A stretch of 64,000 nucleotides of DNA, taken from contig NZ_WQLA01000007.1 of NCBI RefSeq assembly GCF_009755275.1, positions 124,001 through 188,000 on the forward strand, given 5' to 3'. Shown here piece by piece: positions 8,474 to 16,916 of this stretch. Every line of letters begins with the position of its first letter. The stretch's first letter is position 1. The notes under the pieces were generated by a model. It saw nothing but the letters and a program-made list of their open reading frames with translations, had not been told where the DNA came from and made no database searches. Both the position numbers and the translations under genes were made by a program. This DNA comes from Mucilaginibacter aquatilis (GTDB lineage Bacteria; Bacteroidota; Bacteroidia; Sphingobacteriales; Sphingobacteriaceae).

Positions 8474-8680
8474 TTAAGGCCGAAACTAAATGATTGATAG
8501 ATGTTTATATATCTCTTTAGACGTCAAAAGTACAACCGGGGTTTCAATAAAATTACATTTACTTAAAAGTATCTTAACACATTAAATTTTTGAAAGAAAA
8601 AATAAATCCCTGAAAAATGGAGTTAAAAAAATATCGCATTAAGCTAAACCAAAACTTAAGATTTTAGTCTTAAAACCGCT
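8474..8680. other. AT-rich divergent intergenic region
   Basis: This spacer lies between the small membrane protein (minus) and the CAP-domain gene (plus). It contains a 6-bp inverted repeat TTAAGA/TCTTAA (8656-8661 and 8668-8673), ending 7 nt before the CAP start. No consensus promoter box was found and no gene is supported. Confidence 0.3.
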
Positions 8681-9238
8681 ATGGGTAGATTTTGGATTAA
8701 TTTATTTTTAACGCTGATTGTGAGCAGCTTGTTTACGCCGAGCCAGGCTCAGACTGCAAGCTCAAAATTTAAGAATGAATTTTTAACGCGCATAAACAAA
8801 ATACGAAAGCAGGGTTGCAAGTGCGGCACAACCAACATGCCGCCGGTTGCGCCATTAGTTTGGAACGATGAACTAGCAGCTGCTGCAGCAGGCCACGCAC
8901 GCGATATGGCCCGCAACACCTACTTTAGCCATAACAGCCGAGACGGCCGCTCAATTGAGTCTCGTATCACTAATGCAGGCTATACTTATGATGGTTACAA
9001 AAGTTTTGCCATAGGTGAAAACATTGCCCAAGGGCAAACCAGTATTGCCGAGGTTAATGAGGGCTGGTTTAAAAGTCCGCGTCATTGTATGAACCTGATG
9101 AACCGCGATTTTACAGAAATTGGCGTTGCCGAAAATAACACTTACTGGGTACAGGACTTTGGCGGACGCGAAGCTTTCACCAACCGCGAAAAGGAGTTGA
9201 TAAAAAGCGGCAGGATAAAAATAAGGCGCGTTAAATAA
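8681..9238 (+). CDS. Secreted CAP (SCP/PR-1-like) domain protein
   Basis: The 185-residue product has a signal peptide of about 23 residues (MGRFWINLFLTLIVSSLFTP, then SQA). A CAP domain follows from about residue 32 to 165. The family signatures are visible: LVWNDELAAAAAGHARDMA, FSHNSRDG, a central GENIAQG and a C-terminal YWVQDFGG. The conserved cavity histidines are H in GHARDM and H in FSHN. The CAP fold occurs in many secreted bacterial proteins of largely unknown activity. The gene is convergent with the nuclease-like gene, 3 bp apart. Confidence 0.9.
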   Translation: MGRFWINLFLTLIVSSLFTPSQAQTASSKFKNEFLTRINKIRKQGCKCGTTNMPPVAPLVWNDELAAAAAGHARDMARNTYFSHNSRDGRSIESRITNAGYTYDGYKSFAIGENIAQGQTSIAEVNEGWFKSPRHCMNLMNRDFTEIGVAENNTYWVQDFGGREAFTNREKELIKSGRIKIRRVK

Positions 9239-9241
9239 CGT

Positions 9242-10078
9242 CTACATTACAATCTTTGCCTCAACCGGAAAATGATCTGAAGGATATTTGCCCTGGTAGC
9301 TATCAGTAAGCACACCCCAGCTGTTTACCTTAACTCCAGGCGAGGTAAATATATGATCAATAATTTCCAGACTTTTTATATCACTGCCAAAACCGTTGTA
9401 CGTTCCACTATTTACGTAAGGAAATTTCACTTTGCGGTAGGTATCTTCAAGCACTTTGGAGTCGGCAATACGTTGGTACCAGGTGCTGGTATGATCGCCA
9501 TTGAAATCGCCGGTTAGTATAACGTTGCTATTGCCTGCTATTGACTTTATTTTTTGCAGTATAAGTTTGCTGCTTTCTTCGCGCGCAACTTTGCCCTCAT
9601 GATCATAATGCACATTAAAGAAGTAAAACTTTTTGCCCGAACCAACATCTTGCAGGTACACCCATGAGCATAAACGGTAACAGCATCTGGCGTCCCACCC
9701 TAGTGATGGCTTTTGCGGAGTTTGTGACAGCCAAAAATCTCCTTTGGCTAACAATTTAAATCTGTCTTTTTTGAAAAATATGGCCGAGTGTTCGCCTTTC
9801 TCTTTTCCATCGTCTCTGCCAACACCATATCGTTGATATTGGGGTAACGTTTTGGTTATATCTAATAACTGGTTTTCTAAAGCTTCCTGAGTTCCAAATA
9901 CATCAAAGTCATGAAACCTTATAAGGTTGGCTACGACCGGTGCACGGTCTTTCCATAAATTACCTGTGTCGTTTTTAGTATCAAAACGTAAGTTATACGA
10001 AGCTACGGTTAACTGCTGGGCTTTTGCAACCACAACTGTGAATGCAAAAACGGCATACAACAAAAATCTTTTTCTCAT
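9242..10078 (-). CDS. Secreted endonuclease/exonuclease/phosphatase family protein
   Basis: The 278-residue product carries a signal peptide of about 20 residues (MRKRFLLYAVFAFTVVVAKA). An EEP-fold domain of DNase I/sphingomyelinase type follows. Motifs in order are ASYNLRFD (near 27), FGTQEALENQ (about 62), a FNVHYDHEG loop, the TGDFNGDH metal/catalytic motif (about 190) and the C-terminal SDHFPVEA. All key Asn, Glu, Asp and His residues of the fold are present, so it should be active as a phosphodiesterase or phosphatase. The substrate is not inferable. It is exported to the periplasm or beyond. Confidence 0.9.
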   Translation of the reverse strand: MRKRFLLYAVFAFTVVVAKAQQLTVASYNLRFDTKNDTGNLWKDRAPVVANLIRFHDFDVFGTQEALENQLLDITKTLPQYQRYGVGRDDGKEKGEHSAIFFKKDRFKLLAKGDFWLSQTPQKPSLGWDARCCYRLCSWVYLQDVGSGKKFYFFNVHYDHEGKVAREESSKLILQKIKSIAGNSNVILTGDFNGDHTSTWYQRIADSKVLEDTYRKVKFPYVNSGTYNGFGSDIKSLEIIDHIFTSPGVKVNSWGVLTDSYQGKYPSDHFPVEAKIVM

Positions 10079-10174
10079 AAGGCAAACTTGTGTTCAGGCT
10101 TTCGAAAGTAATATTAGTGTTTTGATGTTAAATTGTCAACATGCAATGTTAATCTACGTTTAATATAAAACACG

Positions 10175-10182
10175 TATTTTTG
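10175..10182 (+). promoter_or_regulatory. -7 box immediately before the metallophosphoesterase start (leaderless candidate)
   Basis: TATTTTTG matches TAnnTTTG and ends only 3 nt before the ATG at 10186. If used, transcription would start at or next to the start codon. No -33 TTTG is evident at the usual distance. Confidence 0.4.
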
Positions 10183-10185
10183 CTG

Positions 10186-11313
10186 ATGACCGAATTTACA
10201 ACTACCAAACATTCTACCCCGGTTATAAAACTGAATCAACCCGACGATAGCCATAAATTTAAGTCGCTGCCTGCACCGGTTGGTAATTATCCTTACCACT
10301 TGTCGCTTACTGATAAAGTTCCTGCTGTATCTGATCAAAAAATTGTTTTTCAGATGGTTGGCGACACCGGAAGTGTGCGCAACCCGGCCTTTCAACGCGA
10401 GGTTGCCGAGGAGATGATAACACAGTTTAACGAAGCAAAGTCACCTGAAGATAAACCGCTATTTTTGTTTCATTTGGGCGATGTGGTTTATCATCACGGA
10501 GAAGCGGAACGCTATTACGACCAGTTTTTTAATCCTTACCGCAACTATCCTGCACCGGTTTTTGCTATTGCCGGCAACCATGATACCGACGTAAACGCCG
10601 AAAGTAAAACGCCATACCAAAGCCTTGATGCATTTAAGCAGGTTTTTTGCTCGGCCCATGAGCATATTGTGCCGTTTAGTAACGATGTAAAGTGGAAGAG
10701 TAACACGCAACCCAACACCTATTGGACGTTGATTACACCACTGGCCAACATTGTTGGCTTACACAGCAATGTACCTAAATTTGGCATTATCACTAATGAG
10801 CAACGCGCATGGTTTATTGAAGAATTGAAGCGGGCCGGCAGCGAAAGGCCGGCAAAGGCAATTATAATTTGCATTCATCATGCCCCCTACTCTGCTGATA
10901 TCAATCATGGTTCAAGCCTTGCCATGATCAACTTTTTAGAAACTGCTTTCAATGAAACCGGTGTTAAACCGGATATTGTTTTCAGCGGGCATGTGCATAA
11001 TTATCAACGCTTCAGCAAAACGTATAGTGATGGCAAAGAAGTACCTTTTATAGTTGCCGGCTCAGGCGGTTTTGACGAATTACATGCCATTGCTAGGGTA
11101 GATGATGAACGTTTTACTAACCAAAGCGAAGTATTCAAAAACGTAAAACTCATGAACTACTGCGATAACCGTCATGGCTTCCTTAAAATAGCAATCGAAA
11201 AAATTAATGATCAGCTAATTCTATCAGGACAATATTTTAGTTTGCCACATAAAAAAGGTGAAATAAAAGAACCTGCATCGCTCGATGATGAATTTAGCCT
11301 TGTTATCAAATAA
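10186..11313 (+). CDS. Calcineurin-like metallophosphoesterase
   Basis: The 375-residue protein shows all five metallophosphoesterase motifs in order: GDTG (about 60), HLGDVVYHHGE (about 97-107), AGNHDTD (about 128), CIHHAPYS (about 227) and SGHVHNYQRF (about 266). These ligate a binuclear metal centre, so a phosphatase or phosphodiesterase activity is expected. No signal peptide is present, suggesting a cytoplasmic protein. I chose the ATG at 10186; an in-frame TTG lies two codons upstream inside the -7 box. A strong hairpin terminator follows the stop. Confidence 0.9.
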   Translation: MTEFTTTKHSTPVIKLNQPDDSHKFKSLPAPVGNYPYHLSLTDKVPAVSDQKIVFQMVGDTGSVRNPAFQREVAEEMITQFNEAKSPEDKPLFLFHLGDVVYHHGEAERYYDQFFNPYRNYPAPVFAIAGNHDTDVNAESKTPYQSLDAFKQVFCSAHEHIVPFSNDVKWKSNTQPNTYWTLITPLANIVGLHSNVPKFGIITNEQRAWFIEELKRAGSERPAKAIIICIHHAPYSADINHGSSLAMINFLETAFNETGVKPDIVFSGHVHNYQRFSKTYSDGKEVPFIVAGSGGFDELHAIARVDDERFTNQSEVFKNVKLMNYCDNRHGFLKIAIEKINDQLILSGQYFSLPHKKGEIKEPASLDDEFSLVIK

Positions 11314-11316
11314 TGC

Positions 11317-11350
11317 AAAAGGCCTCCTGTTTAAAACCAAGAGGCCTTTT
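11317..11350. terminator. Bidirectional rho-independent terminator
   Basis: AAAAGGCCTC (11317-11326) and GAGGCCTTTT (11341-11350) form a perfect 10-bp stem with a 14-nt loop. It lies between the convergent phosphoesterase and SRPBCC genes, with T runs in both directions. Confidence 0.85.
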
Positions 11351-11359
11351 ACTTAATTG

Positions 11360-11784
11360 CTATTTACTCTCTGCGTACTTTTTAAAGTTGTTTAAAATTG
11401 CTTGCCAGCCATCGCGTTGCATTTGAATAGGATTTGAATCTTCCGGTTCGAATGTTTCTGTGATTATGGTTTGGCCATCATTTTCTTCAAATAAAATTTC
11501 AACCTTACGCCCGTCATCTATGGTGTAAGCAATGCTTTTAAATTCTTCAACACGATCATACTTTCCGCCAAAATCAAAACTAAAGCTACCATCTTTTGCG
11601 GCCATAGTGGTTTTAAAAGAACAGCCTGTACGCAAGTCATTTTCGGCATGAGGTGCATGCCAATCATCAGATGCAAACGCCCAGCTTGTTATATGCGACG
11701 GATGATTCCAAAACTCCCACACTTTTTTATCGGAGCATTTATGTTTGCCTTGATTACTATTGGGTATTTACTGCTTGTTTCCAT
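11360..11784 (-). pseudogene. SRPBCC (AHSA1-like) domain gene with a -1 frameshift near its 5' end
   Basis: The intact frame 11360-11722 encodes VWEFWNHPSHITSWAFASDDWHAP and onward, which is the body of an SRPBCC/Activator of Hsp90 ATPase-like protein but lacks its first beta strand. That strand (METSSKYPIVIKANINAPIK) is encoded just upstream from an ATG at 11784 in another frame. The two frames join at a run of six A on the mRNA (11723-11728): one more A would restore a normal protein of about 141 residues. The junction reads A AAA AAG, a -1 slippery heptamer. It may be a disrupted gene, a homopolymer sequencing error or programmed slippage. Such proteins bind small hydrophobic ligands. Confidence 0.75.
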
Positions 11785-11883
11785 TTTTTGGGTCTGTATA
11801 TTCTCAAATTTAGCACAAGTTTGTAAACTGTACACGGGCTATATGCGACAAAATTGGGGCGAAGAAAACATCTCTCTTCATCA

Positions 11884-11916
11884 ACAAAAAAAGCCGTGAG
11901 CATTGCCCACGGCTTT
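11884..11916 (-). terminator. Rho-independent terminator after dps
   Basis: AAAGCCGTG (11890-11898) and CACGGCTTT (11908-11916) form a 9-bp stem with a 9-nt loop. Read on the minus strand it is followed by a run of seven T. It lies 20 bp after the dps stop codon. Confidence 0.85.
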
Positions 11917-11936
11917 ACAATAACGAAAAGATAAAA

Positions 11937-12416
11937 TTAATCTTCGTTCACAAATGAACGTAGCATCCAGGTGTTTTTCTCTTTATACTGCATAAAACGA
12001 TTAATCATATCGTTAGTACCATCGTCACCTGCGTCAGATGTAATGTCAAGTATGTTGCGTTCCATTTCAATCAACGCTGCCATGTCAGCAATCAGTGCTT
12101 TTACCATATCAGTATCTTTCATACCAATGGTATTTATCTCTTTTATTTGCGAGGTTTGAATGTACTCGGCAAAAGTGCTGTAAGGTGGCTTTCCTAAGGT
12201 TAAAATGCGCTCTGCTAGCTCATCAATAAAAGTAAGCGCTTCTGTGTATAATTCTTCAAACTTAACGTGTAAGGTAAAAAAGCTTGGTCCTTTTACATTC
12301 CAGTGGCAGCCGCGTAATTTTTGGTAATGTATATGGTAGTTAGCTAATAACTCATTTAAATGATCAACTACAGGCTTCACTTCCTGTTCGTTCAAACTTA
12401 TTTCTTTTGCGTCCAT
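11937..12416 (-). CDS. dps: Dps-family ferritin-like DNA-protection protein
   Basis: The 159-residue four-helix-bundle protein oxidises and stores iron and protects DNA from oxidative damage. The intersubunit ferroxidase ligands are in place with family spacing: H38 (RGCHWNVKGPSFF), H50 (TLH), E54 (in place of the usual Asp), D65 and E69 (FIDELAER). The length and the DPS signature FIDELAERI fit well. The short acidic N-terminus lacks a Lys-rich DNA-binding tail, so non-DNA-binding forms are possible. It is a single-gene unit with its own promoter and terminator. Confidence 0.95.
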   Translation of the reverse strand: MDAKEISLNEQEVKPVVDHLNELLANYHIHYQKLRGCHWNVKGPSFFTLHVKFEELYTEALTFIDELAERILTLGKPPYSTFAEYIQTSQIKEINTIGMKDTDMVKALIADMAALIEMERNILDITSDAGDDGTNDMINRFMQYKEKNTWMLRSFVNED

Positions 12417-12438
12417 AGTATAGTATTTGTAAGTGTAT

Positions 12439-12479
12439 CTTTCAACACAAACCTAAGTGAAGTGTTTGAAAGTAGCCAA
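12439..12479 (-). promoter_or_regulatory. dps promoter with flanking palindrome
   Basis: On the minus strand, TTG (12479-12477), a 21-bp spacer and TAGGTTTG (12455-12448) fit the Bacteroidetes promoter, 31 bp before the ATG. A 7-bp inverted repeat CTTTCAA (12439-12445) / TTGAAAG (12466-12472) flanks the -7 box. It could be the operator of a stress regulator. Confidence 0.5.
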
Positions 12480-12519
12480 CATTTCAATCTCATTTAAATA
12501 AAAATTCTATTTTTAAAGC

Positions 12520-13281
12520 ATGAGCACTTTCAAGCTTTTGGTTGCCGAACATTTTACTGGTGAAATATGGCGTATGGAAGTAGATTATGTTACCCATACA
12601 CTACTTGCCGAGATACGAAATACTGAAGATAGGGCCGTAAGCTTTGCTTCTATTAATCTCGACAGCGGGAAGACAAATTTTAAAAATTACACCATAGACG
12701 AAAAGTGGTTGACAGGTATAGAAACAGCCTACAATGGCGTTCTCTTGTTACACTTTTATGAAAGCACGGCCAGTCCTGCTCACAAAGGGTTAACAGCTAT
12801 TGAGGCAGCAACAGGTAAATTGCTATGGTATAACTTTAACTTAACCTTTGATAACTTAAGCTCAAACGGGCCTATAGCTTTTGACAGTCGCTTTCAACCT
12901 GCAACATATTCGCTTTTAAATATTAACAATGGAGCAGCTTTACGCAAATTTGATTCTAATGTTGACCTTGTTGTTGATAATCAGATTATCGTACCGCAAA
13001 CCATTCCGATGCCTGCAAATTTACCAAAGTTGCCGTCAGAGTCTTATCATAACAATGTTCATTATCTGGAATACAATAACTGGATAATTGTATCTTTGCA
13101 CTCGCTTTGGGCCGGCCAGCTTAAACAAAGTTTATACCTTGTTAAAGATGGCGTTCTAATTTTTGAGGATATATTAAATACCAACATACAAAAATTGCAA
13201 CCTGAGGCGTTTGTTTTATACCGTAACCAGCTTATTTATTTAAAAGATAAGGTGGAGATTAAGGTACTTAATTTAAGCTGA
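12520..13281 (+). CDS. DUF4905-type protein
   Basis: The 253-residue protein, without a signal peptide, is rich in beta-strand-like repeats. An example is the segment GLTAIEAATGKLLWYNFNLTF (about 91-111), which resembles a PQQ/WD-like blade motif. The overall sequence and its position ahead of a LysM gene resemble the Bacteroidota DUF4905 family. The function is unknown. It starts a run with the LysM-DPBB gene (12 bp gap) and uridine kinase (overlap), all on the plus strand and probably one transcript. Confidence 0.7.
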   Translation: MSTFKLLVAEHFTGEIWRMEVDYVTHTLLAEIRNTEDRAVSFASINLDSGKTNFKNYTIDEKWLTGIETAYNGVLLLHFYESTASPAHKGLTAIEAATGKLLWYNFNLTFDNLSSNGPIAFDSRFQPATYSLLNINNGAALRKFDSNVDLVVDNQIIVPQTIPMPANLPKLPSESYHNNVHYLEYNNWIIVSLHSLWAGQLKQSLYLVKDGVLIFEDILNTNIQKLQPEAFVLYRNQLIYLKDKVEIKVLNLS

Positions 13282-13293
13282 CAAGGTTTTAAC

Positions 13294-14217
13294 ATGACTT
13301 CTAAATTAATTTTCCTGGGTAGCATCATATCATACTTTGCTACACCGGTTTTGGCGCATTCGCCGCTAGACTCCATAGGGGTAGAAAATCTTGATGGAAA
13401 AAAGGTTATCCTTCATAAACTTGACCCGAAAGACAATTATTACTCCGTTGGTCGCCGTTATAACGTTAAGCCAACTGCTGTAATTCAATTTAACAGTAAC
13501 ACATCGCTGCGAGTTGGTAAAGTAATAAAGGTTCCAACCGATTTGCCTTTTGTAAGCCCCGGAAATACGCCAGCGCCAAGCGTAAGTACAAGTACACCTG
13601 CAGCTTCAGGCGGTAATCAAATAACAGAATACAAGGTTTCTCCCGGTGAAACTTTATACGCCATTTCGAAAAGATTTAATGTTCGGGTGGAAGATATAAT
13701 GAGTCAGAATAACCTGACGTCAAATGCACTTCAACCTGGTCAAATTTTAAAAATAAAAGCAGTTACTCAAAATCCGGCTACCGTGACACCGCCTCAACCT
13801 GCGCAACAAACTCCCGTTGTTTCAAACCCTGCTATCGATTCAGCAAAACGCGATTCAACTACAGTTGCAGCCAATGACTCGATTTCAGTTGAGCGCCGCC
13901 TGCCTGCTAATCGTTACGGCCTAACCGAACGTAATGAAAAAGGAGTTGCGACGTTTTTAGATGATGCCGGACTTGGACTTGATCCAAACAAAAAACTTGT
14001 ACTGCATCGCACCGCTCCGGTTGGAACCGTATTGAAAATAATCAACCCAATGACTAATCGAACCACCTATGCAAAAGTAGTTGGTCGGTTTACCGATAAT
14101 GAGATGACAAAGGACGTGATCATTGTGCTTACCAAAAGTGCCGCAGACGCGCTAGGTTCGCTGGACAAACGCTTTCATGTAACTATAAGCTACGGAATGC
14201 CTAATGAGCAAGAATAA
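13294..14217 (+). CDS. LysM peptidoglycan-binding protein with RlpA-like DPBB domain
   Basis: The 307-residue exported protein has a signal peptide of about 21 residues. A first LysM-like repeat (about 38-82, with YYSVGRRYNVKPTAVIQFN) and a second, more canonical LysM (about 112-154, YKVSPGETLYAISKRFNVRVEDIMSQNN) follow. After a Pro/Thr-rich linker comes a C-terminal double-psi beta-barrel domain (about 205-305) with VGTVLKIINPMTNRTTYAKVVGRF. RlpA-type DPBB domains act on or bind peptidoglycan glycans. It is likely periplasmic and attached to the cell wall. Its last 14 bp overlap the uridine kinase start, indicating translational coupling. Confidence 0.85.
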   Translation: MTSKLIFLGSIISYFATPVLAHSPLDSIGVENLDGKKVILHKLDPKDNYYSVGRRYNVKPTAVIQFNSNTSLRVGKVIKVPTDLPFVSPGNTPAPSVSTSTPAASGGNQITEYKVSPGETLYAISKRFNVRVEDIMSQNNLTSNALQPGQILKIKAVTQNPATVTPPQPAQQTPVVSNPAIDSAKRDSTTVAANDSISVERRLPANRYGLTERNEKGVATFLDDAGLGLDPNKKLVLHRTAPVGTVLKIINPMTNRTTYAKVVGRFTDNEMTKDVIIVLTKSAADALGSLDKRFHVTISYGMPNEQE

Positions 14218-14851
14218 GCCGTACATAATTGGTATCGCTGGGGGAAGCGGATCTGGCAAGACCTTTTTTTTAAAATGCTTTCTTGAACACTTTTCGGCCG
14301 AAGAAGTGTGCCTTGTATCACAGGATGACTATTATATTCCTGTAGCACACAACATGACGCCTGAAGAGAACAAGCTTTACAACTTTGATTTACCTGCAAC
14401 AATTGATAGTGAGCACTTCCTTGCAGATGTTCAGAGCTTAATTAATTACGAGCCTATTATTAAGCAGGAGTATACGTTTAACAATCCAAATGCTGTACCT
14501 AAAACTCTTGAGATAAAGCCGGCGCCCATATTGATTGTTGAAGGCTTGTTTATACTACACTTTAAACAAATTGCAGATAGCTTAAATCTGAAAATATTTT
14601 TAGATACTGACGAAGATGTAGCTCTGCAACGACGTTTAAAACGCGACTTAAATGAGCGGGGATATTCAAATGATGACGTTCTATATAAATGGCATAACCA
14701 CGTGGTACCTGCTTATCAAGAATACCTATTACCTTACCGAGAGAGCTGTCATAAAATTGTTTTGAACAACACCAATAATGCACAGGATATTGTGCGTATA
14801 ACTGATGAAATATCCACAGAGCTACGACACAAACTGTTTGGGGAAAATTGA
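14204..14851 (+). CDS. udk: Uridine/cytidine kinase
   Basis: The 215-residue cytoplasmic P-loop kinase phosphorylates uridine and cytidine with NTP in pyrimidine salvage. The Walker A motif GIAGGSGSGKT is at residues 9-19, followed by SQDDYYIP (about 45) with the substrate Asp. Later come YNFDLPATIDS (about 64), the IVEGLFILH motif (about 111) and RRLKRDLNERG (the LID, near 145). Length and motif order are normal for Udk. The ATG start lies inside the preceding LysM-DPBB gene (14-bp overlap), so coupled translation is likely. It ends the plus-strand run beginning at 12520. Confidence 0.93.
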   Translation: MSKNKPYIIGIAGGSGSGKTFFLKCFLEHFSAEEVCLVSQDDYYIPVAHNMTPEENKLYNFDLPATIDSEHFLADVQSLINYEPIIKQEYTFNNPNAVPKTLEIKPAPILIVEGLFILHFKQIADSLNLKIFLDTDEDVALQRRLKRDLNERGYSNDDVLYKWHNHVVPAYQEYLLPYRESCHKIVLNNTNNAQDIVRITDEISTELRHKLFGEN

Positions 14852-14977
14852 TACATTGTTTACATAAATCCGTTTAGCTTGCAATAATTACAATGCAACA
14901 CAACTCTTAGTTAAAAAAAATATAGCTTTATTGGATGATTTTAGATAGTTATATTTACAAACTATCAATATCAATTC

Positions 14978-16864
14978 ATGACTTCATCTGCCTCAACCAG
15001 CACATTTCGCTATGACATTAACGCTTTAAGGGCTATAGCAATTATAGGTGTTGTTTTATTTCACTATAAAGTTAAGTTTTTCGAGGGCGGTTTTGTAGGT
15101 GTTGATATCTTCTTTGTCATCTCGGGTTACCTGATGACAAAAATTATAATTAATTCCTTAGAGAAAGGAAGCTTTTCATTATTAGATTTTTACAAAAAAA
15201 GGTTTCAAAGAATTGTTCCGGCGTTACTAGCGATGCTGACCGTAGTAACCGTCGTTGGCTTTTTTGTGTATTTTCCGGATGACTATAAAAATATTCAGAG
15301 GTACGCTGCCAGTAGTGCAATATTTATATCTAACGTAATATACTGGCGAGAAATTAATTACTTTGCTCCTTCGTCAGACTATAATATTTTCCTTCATACT
15401 TGGTCTCTTTCTGTTGAGTGGCAGTTTTATTTGATTTTCCCAATTACAGTTTCATTATTTTACAAACTTAAGCATAGGCTAACTGCCGTAAGGAGCGTAA
15501 TTATTGTACTAACCTTATTATCATTCTTCCTTTGTTTGTACTTATCAAATCGAAATCCTACGGCAACTTTTTATCTTTTGCCTACAAGAGCATGGGAAAT
15601 GCTGATTGGTGGAGTTGCTTTTCTATATGATAAAAAAAAACTATGGAATCAAAGCGTCAACACTATAATATCAATTTTCAGCTACATTACAATTTTCTTA
15701 AGCTACATACTAATTAGTCCTTCCAGCGCTTGGCCCAATGTTTTAACAGTTATACCTGTTGCAGCAACTTACCTATTACTTGTGACAAATGAAGACTTTC
15801 GTCTTCTAAAACGAGATGTGTTTCAAACTCTTGGATCTATCTCTTATTCTGTATATCTATGGCATTGGCCAATATTTGTAGTTGGTCAATATTTATTTAT
15901 TAAACTTTCTCCTTTAACAATCCTTATCTATGTAACATCTTCTCTTGTAGCGGGATTTTTATCCTACAAATACATTGAAAGTATTCGTTTTAAAAGTAAC
16001 CTCCGGCTCGTTATTTATACCGCCACCGTATTAATGGCTACAGCATCTCTAAGCAAAATTGATTCAAATACAGTTTTATTTAAAAAAGAAACTATAGCCA
16101 TCGCTGATTATCAAACTCAAAACGTTGAAAAGCGAAAAAAACAATATCGGGAAGACACTTGCCATGTAGAGAGCATATCAAACTTCAACAAAAAAATATG
16201 TCTTTGTAATATACCAGCAACGAGAAACGTCTTGTTGATAGGCGACAGCCATATGGGCCAACTTGCTCAATCGTTCAACGAGATGGGTAAAAGAAATAAT
16301 GTGAATTTTTTACAAGCAACAGCTTCGGCTACGTTACCGCTGATTAATGACTATCAACAAACTAACGCCAAGTCCCGATCTCTTATAAACTACATGTATT
16401 CTGACTTTATACCAAAAAATGCTCAATCACTAAACTTAATTTTAATTACGGCAAATTGGGCAGGTTACAAGAAAGTCAAAAACTTAGATACTTTGATAAA
16501 AGGCATAAATGAAACAATAAAGTATATAAGCAAATATAATCCCAGAATATTAGTTTTAGGTCAGACGGAGACTTATGAAAATTCATTCCCAATGATTGCA
16601 GCCCGAGAATACAGAGATCGAAGCAATTCACGTGCTAGTTATCTCAACGAGAAAGATTATGAAGTGAACAATCGTCTAAAAATGGAATTTGGTGAATTGT
16701 ATATAGATATTATTAATAAAAAAGACTCATTACCATTGATTTCGAAAAACCTAGTTCCGTATATGACTGATAATCAGCACGTATCAAAATATGGAGCTGA
16801 CCTACTGGTAGAAAAAGTTTTAAAAAATCCCCACTTTGCTAACTACTTAATAACTACACATTAA
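14978..16864 (+). CDS. Integral-membrane acyltransferase with C-terminal SGNH domain
   Basis: The 628-residue protein joins an acyltransferase 3 (OafA/YrhL-like) domain (about residues 10-355, roughly ten membrane helices) to a soluble SGNH esterase-like domain. The first helix carries INALRAIAIIGVVLFHYK with catalytic-type H29, and FVGVDIFFVISGYL follows. The SGNH block I is LLIGDSHMGQ (about 419), and a C-terminal DNQHVSKYGADLL supplies the Asp-His pair. Such proteins O-acetylate surface glycans. The gene is visibly richer in A and T than its neighbours and stands alone between udk and the lolA-like gene, which suggests acquisition by transfer. Confidence 0.9.
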   Translation: MTSSASTSTFRYDINALRAIAIIGVVLFHYKVKFFEGGFVGVDIFFVISGYLMTKIIINSLEKGSFSLLDFYKKRFQRIVPALLAMLTVVTVVGFFVYFPDDYKNIQRYAASSAIFISNVIYWREINYFAPSSDYNIFLHTWSLSVEWQFYLIFPITVSLFYKLKHRLTAVRSVIIVLTLLSFFLCLYLSNRNPTATFYLLPTRAWEMLIGGVAFLYDKKKLWNQSVNTIISIFSYITIFLSYILISPSSAWPNVLTVIPVAATYLLLVTNEDFRLLKRDVFQTLGSISYSVYLWHWPIFVVGQYLFIKLSPLTILIYVTSSLVAGFLSYKYIESIRFKSNLRLVIYTATVLMATASLSKIDSNTVLFKKETIAIADYQTQNVEKRKKQYREDTCHVESISNFNKKICLCNIPATRNVLLIGDSHMGQLAQSFNEMGKRNNVNFLQATASATLPLINDYQQTNAKSRSLINYMYSDFIPKNAQSLNLILITANWAGYKKVKNLDTLIKGINETIKYISKYNPRILVLGQTETYENSFPMIAAREYRDRSNSRASYLNEKDYEVNNRLKMEFGELYIDIINKKDSLPLISKNLVPYMTDNQHVSKYGADLLVEKVLKNPHFANYLITTH

Positions 16865-16916
16865 TTTTTTGACACTAAGTTATTGAACTTTAAATCAAAA
16901 TGCACTTGTAAGATAC

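Noticed and set aside
11648..11899. Plus-strand frame of 83 codons opposite the SRPBCC gene
   Set aside because: It is antisense to the SRPBCC gene's 5' end and runs into the dps terminator; no domain or promoter supports it.
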